This document shows, piece by piece, positions 16,800 through 24,440 of a DNA stretch of 27,336 nucleotides (the first letter of the stretch is position 1; each line of letters opens with the position of its first letter). The DNA lies in assembly GCA_002292325.1 (NCBI GenBank), contig DBBR01000073.1, positions 10,824-38,159 of the forward strand. Reading direction: 5' to 3'. The position numbers were made by a program, and so were the translations under genes. The notes under the pieces are model-generated. The model searched no databases. It worked only from the letters and a program-made list of their open reading frames with translations, and was not told where the DNA came from. The DNA comes from Flavobacteriales bacterium UBA979 (lineage in GTDB: Bacteria > Bacteroidota > Bacteroidia > Flavobacteriales_D > Sanyastnellaceae).

Positions 16800-18686
16800 A
16801 TGTGCGGGATCTCGGGGATATACGGAATCGAATCACGTGACATGTTCCCAGAAGCGTGTGCTGCGCTGGGCCGCATGACCGAGGCCATCGCTCACCGAGG
16901 GCCTGACGCGACAGGAGTCTGGACAGAAGACGAGGAGCTGGTTCTTGGCCATAGAAGACTGAGCATCATTGACACCCGTGATGTATCGAATCAGCCATTT
17001 AGAGACACCGTCACAGGAGATGTAATCGTGTTCAACGGCGAAGTCTACAATTACCAGGAACTCCGAGAGCAGTTGAAGGGCGAGTTTGCATTCAAGACCG
17101 ATAGCGATACTGAGGTGGTTTTGGCTGCTTTGCAGGTTTGGGGTCGCGCCGCGCTCCATGAATTCAATGGCATGTTTGCATTTGCATACTGGAATCATGC
17201 CAAGCGTGAATTGTTTATTGCACGGGATCGGATGGGAATCAAACCGCTGTATTACACGTCCGTCAATGGATCCGTTTTGTTTTCAAGTGAGGTGAGGAGT
17301 TTATTGGCTTCCAATTGGGTCAAAAGGGAGCACGACCCGGTTGCTCTTGTGGATTATTTGCGCTACCAAACGGTCCATGCTCCCCGGACCATGGTGAAGG
17401 GTGTTCGTTTGCTTGAGCCGGGACATTGGTTGCGATTGAATGGGGAAGAAATGGAAACCGGTTGCTGGTGGGATGCGGCTTCTTCTGCGCCACTTTCTAA
17501 TGCCTCGCGTGATGAGCACTTAAAGTCGATCCGTTCGACTTTGCGGGACGCGGTTTCTTTGCGCATGCGATCGGATGTGCCTCTGGGTGCTTTTTTGTCA
17601 GGAGGGATTGATTCCAGTGCGATTGTCGGATTGATGAAAGAGGCTTCCGAGCAGCAGATTTCGACCTTCAGCGTGACCTTCAACGAAGGAGAGTTTGACG
17701 AAAGTCCTTACTCCAGATTGATTGCGAAGCGGTTTGGTACAGATCACCACGAAATTCGATTGACCCCGGACGCCTTTTTAAACGAAGTACCGGCAGCACT
17801 TGAAGCGATGGATCACCCCAGTGGAGATGGACCCAACACCTATGTTGTTAGCCAAGCAACGAAACACGCCGGAATTACCGTCGCGCTGAGCGGATTGGGG
17901 GGTGATGAGTTGTTCGCGGGGTATCCAGTTTTTAAGCGAACGCAAGCGTTGTGGGAACAGCGCTGGTTGGGTTCTTGGCCGCGCGGATTGCGCAGATTGG
18001 CTGGCGAAGCATTTGCTGCATACAAGGGAGACGGATCTGCCTACAAGAAGGCGGACATCCTCGCAGGAGATTACTTCGATGTGGAGCATACTTATCCGCT
18101 GTCTCGACAAGTTTTCTTGGAACGTGACATACGAAAACTTGCACCGGACTGGGCAAACTCACCTAACGCAGTATTTCAATGGCTTCAATCATCGTTTAGC
18201 AGAATGGGTTCAGGCAATCAATTGCCTCGACTTTCTCAAGTTTCGCTGGCCGAAATGTGGACGTACATGGGCCATACCTTGTTGCGTGATACCGATCAAA
18301 TGTCCATGGCGCATGCATTGGAGGTTCGGGTTCCCTTTTTGGATCACAGGCTGGTTTCCTTGGCATTGAGTGTTGGAGATGACGACAAATGGCCCCATTC
18401 GCCCAAGCAGCTGCTCACGGATGCGTTGCCGGACTTGCTTCCACCTGAAATTATCCATCGGCCTAAAATGGGATTTACTTTGCCATGGGAACAATGGATG
18501 AGGACGTCGTTGAAACCTCTCTGTGACAAAGGCTTGGGTTTCCTGGCCAACGTGGATACGCTATCGAGTGTGCAGGTCAATCGGGTGTGGGATGCATTCC
18601 TTGCGGGAGATCCACGTTGGACATTCTCGAGGGTATGGTCATTGGTGGTATTGGGATATTGGATGGATCGCAATGGAATCAGTTGA
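16800..18686 (+). CDS. asnB: AsnB-like glutamine-dependent amidotransferase (asparagine synthase family)
   Basis: The 628-residue protein transfers the amide nitrogen of glutamine to a carboxylate, usually aspartate, with ATP. It starts MCGISGIYG, so Cys2 is the glutaminase nucleophile, then AHRGPDATG near 32 and VFNGEVYNY near 77 in the N-terminal amidotransferase domain. The synthetase domain has the PP-loop LSGGIDSSA (about 266-274), a SGLGGDELFAGYP stretch near 364 and the conserved RVPFLDHRL near 511. All catalytic elements are present. Its C-terminal half and its neighbour, a GT4 glycosyltransferase overlapping it by 14 bases, resemble AsnB-like proteins found in surface polysaccharide clusters, which may amidate sugars or other acids rather than aspartate. 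True asparagine synthase remains quite possible. Confidence 0.92.
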   Translation: MCGISGIYGIESRDMFPEACAALGRMTEAIAHRGPDATGVWTEDEELVLGHRRLSIIDTRDVSNQPFRDTVTGDVIVFNGEVYNYQELREQLKGEFAFKTDSDTEVVLAALQVWGRAALHEFNGMFAFAYWNHAKRELFIARDRMGIKPLYYTSVNGSVLFSSEVRSLLASNWVKREHDPVALVDYLRYQTVHAPRTMVKGVRLLEPGHWLRLNGEEMETGCWWDAASSAPLSNASRDEHLKSIRSTLRDAVSLRMRSDVPLGAFLSGGIDSSAIVGLMKEASEQQISTFSVTFNEGEFDESPYSRLIAKRFGTDHHEIRLTPDAFLNEVPAALEAMDHPSGDGPNTYVVSQATKHAGITVALSGLGGDELFAGYPVFKRTQALWEQRWLGSWPRGLRRLAGEAFAAYKGDGSAYKKADILAGDYFDVEHTYPLSRQVFLERDIRKLAPDWANSPNAVFQWLQSSFSRMGSGNQLPRLSQVSLAEMWTYMGHTLLRDTDQMSMAHALEVRVPFLDHRLVSLALSVGDDDKWPHSPKQLLTDALPDLLPPEIIHRPKMGFTLPWEQWMRTSLKPLCDKGLGFLANVDTLSSVQVNRVWDAFLAGDPRWTFSRVWSLVVLGYWMDRNGIS

Positions 18687-19818
18687 ACAACGAAAGCGGA
18701 TTTTGATTTCGGTGGATTGGTTTCCACCGGCGTTTCGCGCTGGGGGGCCCATTCGGAGCGCTGCTAATTTGGCTTCGCTCCTCGCAAAACAAGCTGAGGT
18801 TTGGGTGGTTACGGGTGCATTGGATTTGGGGGAATCAAGTCCCGTCGTAAATCAATTGAATCAATGGGTGAGTGTTCCCACGGAGAACGGATTCATCAAG
18901 GTGTGGTACGGAAGTGAGATCAATCGAAGGTTTTGGAAAAATACCCTGGATGAGATTCAACCCCATGCCGTCCACCTGAACAGTGTGTTTTCACCGGTAT
19001 TTACCCTGCTTCCCCTGCGCCTCTTACGGACCCAAAAGCAGATCAAAACCATCATCGCCCCTCGAGGGATGTTTGGAGCCTCCGCGTTGGGAATTAAACC
19101 ATTGAAAAAGCGTGTATTCTTATCCTTGTCGCGGATGATGGGATGGATGGACAACGTCCAATGGCATGCATCCACGGCTGCTGAAAAGCACGAAGTAAAA
19201 GCGATTCTTCCGCGAGCTCAGGTTTCGGTGGCACAGAACCTTTCATCCTTGCTGCCCCAAGACAACCCCGCTCGGTCGACAGAAAAATGGAGAATTGTCA
19301 TCATGGGACGAATTCATCGGGTAAAGAACCTCGATTTTGGACTGAAGGCCTTGCTAAAAAGTGTTTCTGCTCGGCCCTTGGAGGTTCATTTTATCGGCCC
19401 TGTGGAGGACGAATACTACAAACGAGAACTGGAACAGCTGGCCATGAAAAATGATTCGGTGATGGTCCAGTTTGTTGGAGGGGTGCCGCCTTCAGAATTA
19501 AAACCGCATTTTCAAGCGGCGCATTATTTATTGTCTTCGACCACGCAAGAAAACTTTGGCCATTCCATTGTTGAGGCTTGGGCGCACGGTTGCCCAGTTT
19601 TGATCAGCGACCGCACTCCTTGGCGCAATTTGTCCGAGAAAGGAATTGGATGGGATTGGCCACTCGATGAAGCGATTTGGGATTCCGGTTTGAAAACGGC
19701 ATTTTCTGTGCCACCTGAAAATTGGCAGGAGATGTCGGAAGCGTCACGTCAGTTTTTTTCAGCACACGTGCGGAGCGAGGAAGCAGAACGCGCTAACTTG
19801 GCGTTGTTCGAATTATGA
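18673..19818 (+). CDS. Glycosyltransferase family 4 protein
   Basis: A 381-residue GT-B fold glycosyltransferase. The N-terminal half begins ILISVDWFPPAFRAGGPIR, with an AGGPIR donor-loop; the C-terminal half has VIMGRIHRVKNLDFGLKAL (about 210-228) and ENFGHSIVEAWAHGCPVLI (about 293-311), the EX7E-type motif of GT4. It transfers a sugar from a nucleotide donor to a glycan or lipid-linked acceptor. I chose ATG 18673, because the longer frame from 18523 is only the asnB sequence in another frame. It overlaps asnB by 14 bases and its TGA overlaps the ATG of the flavoprotein gene, so the three are translationally linked. The donor and acceptor are unknown; exopolysaccharide, LPS or protein glycosylation are all possible. 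Confidence 0.88.
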   Translation: MESVEQRKRILISVDWFPPAFRAGGPIRSAANLASLLAKQAEVWVVTGALDLGESSPVVNQLNQWVSVPTENGFIKVWYGSEINRRFWKNTLDEIQPHAVHLNSVFSPVFTLLPLRLLRTQKQIKTIIAPRGMFGASALGIKPLKKRVFLSLSRMMGWMDNVQWHASTAAEKHEVKAILPRAQVSVAQNLSSLLPQDNPARSTEKWRIVIMGRIHRVKNLDFGLKALLKSVSARPLEVHFIGPVEDEYYKRELEQLAMKNDSVMVQFVGGVPPSELKPHFQAAHYLLSSTTQENFGHSIVEAWAHGCPVLISDRTPWRNLSEKGIGWDWPLDEAIWDSGLKTAFSVPPENWQEMSEASRQFFSAHVRSEEAERANLALFEL

Positions 19819-20768
19819 ATCGCATTCAGGAACTTTTGGGCATCCAGTACCCGGTCATCCAGGCCGGGATGATTTGGTGCAGCGGATGGGAGCTGGCCTG
19901 TGCTGTTTCGAATGCAGGGGGGTTGGGCATCCTCGGAGCAGGGTCGATGTACCCCGAGGTGCTAAGGGATCAAATCAAAAAATGCCAAGCGGCGTCGGAC
20001 CGACCTTTTGCTGTCAACCTGCCGTTGCTGTATCCTTCCATCGAAGAGCACATAGCGAGCATCATAGAATTTGGTGTGCCCATTGTTTTCACGAGTGCGG
20101 GAAACCCAACAAAATGGACGGCACATCTTCAATCCCATGGAATCAAAGTGGTGCATGTCGTGAGCAGCGTGAAGTTCGCTCTCAAAGCAGAATCAGCTGG
20201 TGTGGATGCCGTCGTGGCGGAAGGATTTGAGGCAGGAGGTCACAATGGCAGGGAAGAAACGACAACGCTTTGTTTGGTTCCTGCTGTGGCGGATGCGTTG
20301 AACGTTCCTGTGATTGCAGCGGGAGGAATTTGCGATGCGCGCAGCACGCTTGCGGCTTTTGCACTTGGGGCAGAAGGGGTTCAGCTGGGCAGCCGATTTG
20401 TTGCAACTCCGGAATCATCCGCACACCAGGCGTTCAAAGACCGAGTGGTCGATGCCGGTGAGGGTTCGACACGCTTAAGTCTAAAGGCTTTGACACCCGT
20501 GCGGTTGTTGGACAATCCATTTGCACGTGAAGTGGCCGCGGCTGAGGCGGCTGGACAATCGACGGATCAACTGCAGGAGTTGCTGGGTCGTGGTCGGGCA
20601 AAGAAGGGCATGTTTGAAGGCGACTTGGAAGCAGGTGAATTGGAGATTGGGCAAGTCAGCGGTCAAATTCAGCGGCTAGTTCCTGCGGCTGAAATAGTCC
20701 AAGAGTTGGTGCGAGAGTATAAGTTGCTTACCCAAGGAATGGCGGACGAACGGTTTCACTGGAAGTGA
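19815..20768 (+). CDS. FabK-like enoyl-ACP reductase II / nitronate monooxygenase family
   Basis: The 317-residue protein is an FMN TIM-barrel of the NMO/FabK family. It shows PVIQAGMIWCSG at 13-24, VSNAGGLGILGAG at 31-43, FTSAGNPTKW at 92-101, EGFEAGGHNG at 136-145 (His143 in the position of the FabK His), AAGGICDAR and GAEGVQLGSRF. The segment KKGMFEGDLEAGELEIGQVSG near the C-terminus resembles FabK (enoyl-ACP reductase of streptococci), where FMN and NADH reduce the trans-2-enoyl-ACP double bond. Nitronate monooxygenases share the fold, and the sequence cannot exclude them. No signal peptide, so cytoplasmic. Its start overlaps the GT4 stop (ATGA), and the DCC gene starts on its own stop (GTGA). 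Confidence 0.85.
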   Translation: MNRIQELLGIQYPVIQAGMIWCSGWELACAVSNAGGLGILGAGSMYPEVLRDQIKKCQAASDRPFAVNLPLLYPSIEEHIASIIEFGVPIVFTSAGNPTKWTAHLQSHGIKVVHVVSSVKFALKAESAGVDAVVAEGFEAGGHNGREETTTLCLVPAVADALNVPVIAAGGICDARSTLAAFALGAEGVQLGSRFVATPESSAHQAFKDRVVDAGEGSTRLSLKALTPVRLLDNPFAREVAAAEAAGQSTDQLQELLGRGRAKKGMFEGDLEAGELEIGQVSGQIQRLVPAAEIVQELVREYKLLTQGMADERFHWK

Positions 20769-21169
20769 AAGAATCGGCTTCATCTCAGCGCATCATCCTT
20801 TTTTTTGATGGCGCATGTGGCTTGTGTGACCGGGCTGTTGCGTGGACCTGGGATCGGACAAATGACGAGGTCCAATTTGCCCCGCTCCAGGGACCAACAG
20901 CGAAGCGCATCCTTCCGGCTGAACTGCGCCAACCGCCATACCAATCATTGGTTGTGCATGACGGCCAAAATTGTTTTACCGAAGTTGAAGGGCTGCGCAT
21001 CCTGGGCATAAAATTACCACGACCTTGGCGGCAGATTGTGCGGCTGCTATCGGGCTGGCCTCTGCTGCCCATCACCCGAAGTGCCTATCGGTGGGTGGCT
21101 CGGAACCGCAACCGTTGGTTTACGATGCAATGCCGGGTGCCTGACCAAGCTGATCGGCTGCTGCTTTGA
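20765..21169 (+). CDS. DCC family protein (DUF393, thiol-disulfide oxidoreductase-like)
   Basis: A 134-residue protein with DGACGLCD at 15-22, the DxxCxxC motif of the DCC/YuxK family (DUF393), after a beta strand IILFFDG. The rest, including LQGPTAKRILP, FTEVEGLRILGI, a short hydrophobic region and the aromatic/basic RWVARNRNRWF near the end, fits the family. These are small thioredoxin-like proteins suspected of dithiol-disulfide chemistry, but no substrate is established. The start is GTG at 20765, which overlaps the TGA of the preceding gene. No upstream ATG fits. The gene converges on uvrC, whose stop is only four bases away. Confidence 0.88.
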   Translation: MKESASSQRIILFFDGACGLCDRAVAWTWDRTNDEVQFAPLQGPTAKRILPAELRQPPYQSLVVHDGQNCFTEVEGLRILGIKLPRPWRQIVRLLSGWPLLPITRSAYRWVARNRNRWFTMQCRVPDQADRLLL

Positions 21170-21173
21170 TTCG

Positions 21174-22970
21174 CTAAGTGCTGAAATGAGCGAGGATCGC
21201 ACGGGCGACTTTCAAATGGACGACGGCAAGTAATTCCTTTTCTGAAGCTTTTCGAATGACATCAACGGTCTTGAAATGCTCCATGAGCGCGAGCCGGGTT
21301 TTGGCTCCCACGCCTTGAATTTCGTCGAGTTCTGAATGAAGCGCTGCTTTGCTTCGGCGTTTTCTGTGGTGATCCAATGAAAACCGGTGAGCCTCATTTC
21401 GCAGGTGCTGAATCAGTTTGAGTGTGGAGGAACGTTTATCCAAATACAGCGGATGCTGGTCGCCGGGATAATAAATTTCTTCCAATCGCTTTGCGATGCC
21501 GATGATGGCAATTTTACCCCGAAGCCCTAGGCTTTCTAACGCTTCAAGTGCGTGAGAAAGTTGCCCTTTTCCTCCATCAATGACGATGAGTTGTGGAAGC
21601 GGCTCACCTGCTGTGACGAGGCGGTGGTAGCGCCGGTGCACGACCTCGGTCATGGATGCAAAATCATCCGGACCGTCTACGGTGCGAATGTTGAATTTTC
21701 GGTAGTCTGATTTTGCCGGCTTGCCGTTTTTGAAGACCACGCAGGCCGAAGCGGGATTGGTGCCTTGGATGTTGGAATTATCAAAGCATTCGATGTGCAC
21801 GGGCAATTCTGATAAACGAAGGTCTTCTTTTGCGGTTTCAAGCAAACGTTGGGTTGCGGCCTCGGGATGGGTTTGCTCCATTTGTTTCTGCCGATCGCGC
21901 ATGAAAAACTTGGCATTTCGCTCAGACATTTCGACCAACCGAAGTTTGTCGCCGCGTTGAGGAACGTGAAACTGCACGCCATTTAAGGGCAGATCAATTT
22001 CAAAGGGGGTGTAAATCGCATTGGCATCGCCTCCAAACTTGTCGCGCATTTGGACGATGGCGGCTTCCAAAATTTCCTTGGGTTCCTCCCCCAATTTTCG
22101 CCGAACTTCGGACGTATGGCCTTTGGTGATCGTACCGTTCTGTATCTTGAGAAAGTTTACATACGCACACCGCGCATCTTGCACAATCGAGTAGACCTCT
22201 ACGTCATGGATGCCGGTGTGAACAATGGTGTTTTTGGCTTGGTATTTTTTGACCGCAGCGAGTTTACGCTTGAACTGTTCGGCCTCTTCAAACCGAAATG
22301 TTTCAGCCGCATGAGCCATTTGACCCTCAAGCGTGTGGACCACTTCGCCGAGGTGCCCGCGCAACAAATACCGAATGGCTGCGATGCTCTCGTTGTACCC
22401 TTCCTCAGTTTGTTTACCAACGCACGGTCCCATGCAATTTCCGATGTGGTATTCAAGGCATACCCGGAATTTTTGATTGGCGATGTTGTCTTCGGTTAGG
22501 GCAAGAGCACAGGTTCGAATGGGATAAAGCTTTCGGCACAAATCCAACACGGTGTGCATCACCTTGACACTCGGAAAAGGACCGAAATACTCACTTCCAT
22601 CTTTGATGAATTGCCGCGTGGCAAAAATCCGAGGGAATCGCTCTTTTTTGATGACGATGAACGGGTAAGTCTTGTCGTCCTTGAGCTGGATGTTGTAGAG
22701 CGGCTTGTGCTCTTTGATCAAGCTATTTTCCAACAACAGCGCGTCAGCTTCCGATGGCGCAATCAACCATTCAATGTCATGGATCTTGGAGACGAGCAAC
22801 CGAGTCTTGCCGTATTGGTGTTGCTTTGTAAAGTAGCTCGAGACGCGCTTCTTGAGGTCCTTGGCTTTACCAACGTACAGAAGCCGCTTATCCGCATCGA
22901 AGTACTGGTACACGCCTGGCTGATGAGGCAAGCGTGCGAGGGTGTTTTCTATGTGCTCCGATTTTCGCAT
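21174..22970 (-). CDS. uvrC: UvrABC excinuclease subunit C
   Basis: UvrC makes the dual incisions either side of a bulky DNA lesion after UvrA and UvrB have recognised it. The 598-residue protein has all domains: GIY-YIG nuclease at about 15-93 (GVYQYFDADKRLLYVGKAKD), a UVR motif for UvrB near 205-240 (ETFRFEEAEQFKRKL), the C-terminal RNase H-like nuclease starting at IECFDNSNIQGTNP and carrying VIDGGKGQL, and a helix-hairpin-helix tail (EIQGVGAKTRLALMEHF). Length is normal for the family. It is transcribed alone, divergent from the SDR gene 44 bases away. Its 3' end is convergent with the DCC gene with four bases between stops, leaving no room for a usual terminator. Confidence 0.97.
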   Translation of the reverse strand: MRKSEHIENTLARLPHQPGVYQYFDADKRLLYVGKAKDLKKRVSSYFTKQHQYGKTRLLVSKIHDIEWLIAPSEADALLLENSLIKEHKPLYNIQLKDDKTYPFIVIKKERFPRIFATRQFIKDGSEYFGPFPSVKVMHTVLDLCRKLYPIRTCALALTEDNIANQKFRVCLEYHIGNCMGPCVGKQTEEGYNESIAAIRYLLRGHLGEVVHTLEGQMAHAAETFRFEEAEQFKRKLAAVKKYQAKNTIVHTGIHDVEVYSIVQDARCAYVNFLKIQNGTITKGHTSEVRRKLGEEPKEILEAAIVQMRDKFGGDANAIYTPFEIDLPLNGVQFHVPQRGDKLRLVEMSERNAKFFMRDRQKQMEQTHPEAATQRLLETAKEDLRLSELPVHIECFDNSNIQGTNPASACVVFKNGKPAKSDYRKFNIRTVDGPDDFASMTEVVHRRYHRLVTAGEPLPQLIVIDGGKGQLSHALEALESLGLRGKIAIIGIAKRLEEIYYPGDQHPLYLDKRSSTLKLIQHLRNEAHRFSLDHHRKRRSKAALHSELDEIQGVGAKTRLALMEHFKTVDVIRKASEKELLAVVHLKVARAILAHFST

Positions 22971-23002
22971 TGTTGCTGCGAATTTCGGGCGGATTATCCA
23001 AC

Positions 23003-23010
23003 TAACTTCG
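23003..23010 (+). promoter_or_regulatory. Possible -7 box upstream of the SDR gene
   Basis: TAACTTCG matches the TAnnTTTG box at seven of eight positions and ends four bases before ATG 23015, the same spacing as for thiL and the slyD-like gene. No TTG lies at the expected -33 distance, so support is weak. Confidence 0.3.
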
Positions 23011-23014
23011 GTCC

Positions 23015-24037
23015 ATGGTTTTTGTTACGGGTGGAACGGGTTTGGTCGGGCGCCATTTGGTGGACGAATTGTTGAAGGAGGGGCGTGACGTGCATGCGTT
23101 TTGTCGGTCAACGACCAACCGCGAACAGCTGGAGGGTTTTTTGGATCAATGTGGAACGGATCGCTCTCGTTTAACTTGGGTGGAGGGCGATATCGAAAAT
23201 GGGATGTTTCTGGAAGAGGCCTTGGAAAACTGTTCACGTGTGTACCATTGCGCTGCACTCGTATCCTTTCACCGAAAGGATGCGGACGCGCTGAAGCGAA
23301 TCAACCGGGATGCCACAGGTACCTTGGTCAATGCCATGCTGCACGCAGGGATACCCGAGTTGGTGCATGTAAGTTCTGTAGCTGCGCTGGGCAGGAAGCC
23401 AGGTGAACCGGTTCACGAAGACGTTCCGTTTGAGGATGGGCACGACGTCAGTGCGTACGCTCGATCTAAGTTTGATGCGGAATTGGAGGTATGGCGGGGT
23501 CAAGAAGAAGGATTAAAGGTGTTGACTGTGAATCCCGTTATCGTGCTGGGTCCGGGAGATTTTTCTCGGAGTTCATCCATGCTTTTTACGCTGGTGCATC
23601 GGGGGTTGAGTTGGTATCCAACGGGATCGAATGGATTTGTTTCTGCTCGGGATGTGGCACGAGCCGCAACGCTTTTGTCGACCAATGATTGCTGGGGGGA
23701 GCGTTTTGTAGTGTGTTCAGAGAACTGCTCCTATCTTCAATTGATGACCTGGATGGCGGAGGAAATGGGCGTTCGAGCGCCGCATCGTCCGCTCCGGAGT
23801 TGGATGATGGGGGCGGCTTGGCGGCTCAGCGCAGGATGGGAATTGATCAGCGGGCGCCGGGCCCCAATTTCGAAGGAGTCAGTGGAAACCACGCACAAAC
23901 GCCATGATTACGCTTCGGACAAATTGCAGCGAGCATTGGCAGCGAAAGGCGTGCATTGGAATTACCAGTCTTTGAAGGAGACGGTGGCCGCTACTGTTCC
24001 CTACGTCTTTGAGGCATTGGGTCCTCCTCGGAGATAA
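23015..24037 (+). CDS. NAD(P)-dependent epimerase/dehydratase (extended SDR)
   Basis: The 340-residue protein begins MVFVTGGTGLVGRHLVDELL, with the extended SDR glycine motif TGGTGLVG at 5-12 at the very start of the Rossmann fold. GDIEN near 58, HVSSVAALG at 118-126 (catalytic Ser) and Y148-x3-K152 in AYARSK complete the active site. VNPVIVLGPGDF and VSARDVARA follow as in the dihydroflavonol reductase/epimerase subgroup. It may reduce or epimerise a sugar nucleotide, a sterol-like or another carbonyl substrate; the substrate is not readable. It stands alone with a possible -7 box four bases upstream of its ATG. Its last 47 bases overlap the 3' end of the DUF4296 gene on the other strand. 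Confidence 0.9.
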   Translation: MVFVTGGTGLVGRHLVDELLKEGRDVHAFCRSTTNREQLEGFLDQCGTDRSRLTWVEGDIENGMFLEEALENCSRVYHCAALVSFHRKDADALKRINRDATGTLVNAMLHAGIPELVHVSSVAALGRKPGEPVHEDVPFEDGHDVSAYARSKFDAELEVWRGQEEGLKVLTVNPVIVLGPGDFSRSSSMLFTLVHRGLSWYPTGSNGFVSARDVARAATLLSTNDCWGERFVVCSENCSYLQLMTWMAEEMGVRAPHRPLRSWMMGAAWRLSAGWELISGRRAPISKESVETTHKRHDYASDKLQRALAAKGVHWNYQSLKETVAATVPYVFEALGPPRR

Positions 24038-24440
24038 CCGTGGAAGAGTCTGTATTGCGTTCTTCCTCAATGAGTTGTCGTTCGAGTACACTGAGATTTT
24101 CGATAACCTCTTCCAACAATCCATCCAGGGCTTCAGGACATTGGTACCACCAGGAATAGGTGGTTTTGAATCGTTCTTCGTCTATGTTCCACCGATCAAA
24201 AAGCTCGGCGTATTGGTTTTCAATGCGGTCGTTTTCATCATCGTTGCGAAACAACCGCTGTTTTAACGCGCCTTCGATGAGGTGAACTTCGGTCAGCACA
24301 TGAAGAAACGTATCACGGGGAATCACATCAACGGGTGGCTCTGGTTCTGGAAAGGTTGGGCCACTCGAGCAACCAGCCAAGGAGGTAATAAGAAGAACTG
24401 CTATCCCCCTCCAAGGGTTCGTTCGTGCGGTCGAACTCAT
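23991..24440 (-). CDS. DUF4296 family lipoprotein
   Basis: A 149-residue protein with an ideal lipobox LAGC (lipidated Cys24) after a hydrophobic stretch, so it is envelope-anchored. VIPRDTFLHVLTEVHLIEGAL at about residues 39-59 and the helix around YAELFDRWNIDEERF match DUF4296 (PF14129-type), a Bacteroidota family with no known function. The end is charged and low in order (EEERNTDSSTVISEED). The ATG overlaps the stop of pyrC by four bases (ATGA), so it is translated after pyrC. To my knowledge DUF4296 beside dihydroorotase and a polyprenol mannosyltransferase recurs in the phylum. It overlaps the converging SDR gene by 47 bases. Confidence 0.82.
   Translation of the reverse strand: MSSTARTNPWRGIAVLLITSLAGCSSGPTFPEPEPPVDVIPRDTFLHVLTEVHLIEGALKQRLFRNDDENDRIENQYAELFDRWNIDEERFKTTYSWWYQCPEALDGLLEEVIENLSVLERQLIEEERNTDSSTVISEEDPMPQRRREQ

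Noticed and set aside
18523..18672. Longer N-terminus for the GT4 gene
   Set aside because: The extra residues are an alternate frame of asnB and do not resemble the family; the family-like sequence begins just after ATG 18673.
22554..23075. 173-codon plus-strand frame spanning the start of uvrC
   Set aside because: Antisense to uvrC coding sequence and runs into the SDR gene in another frame; no domain.
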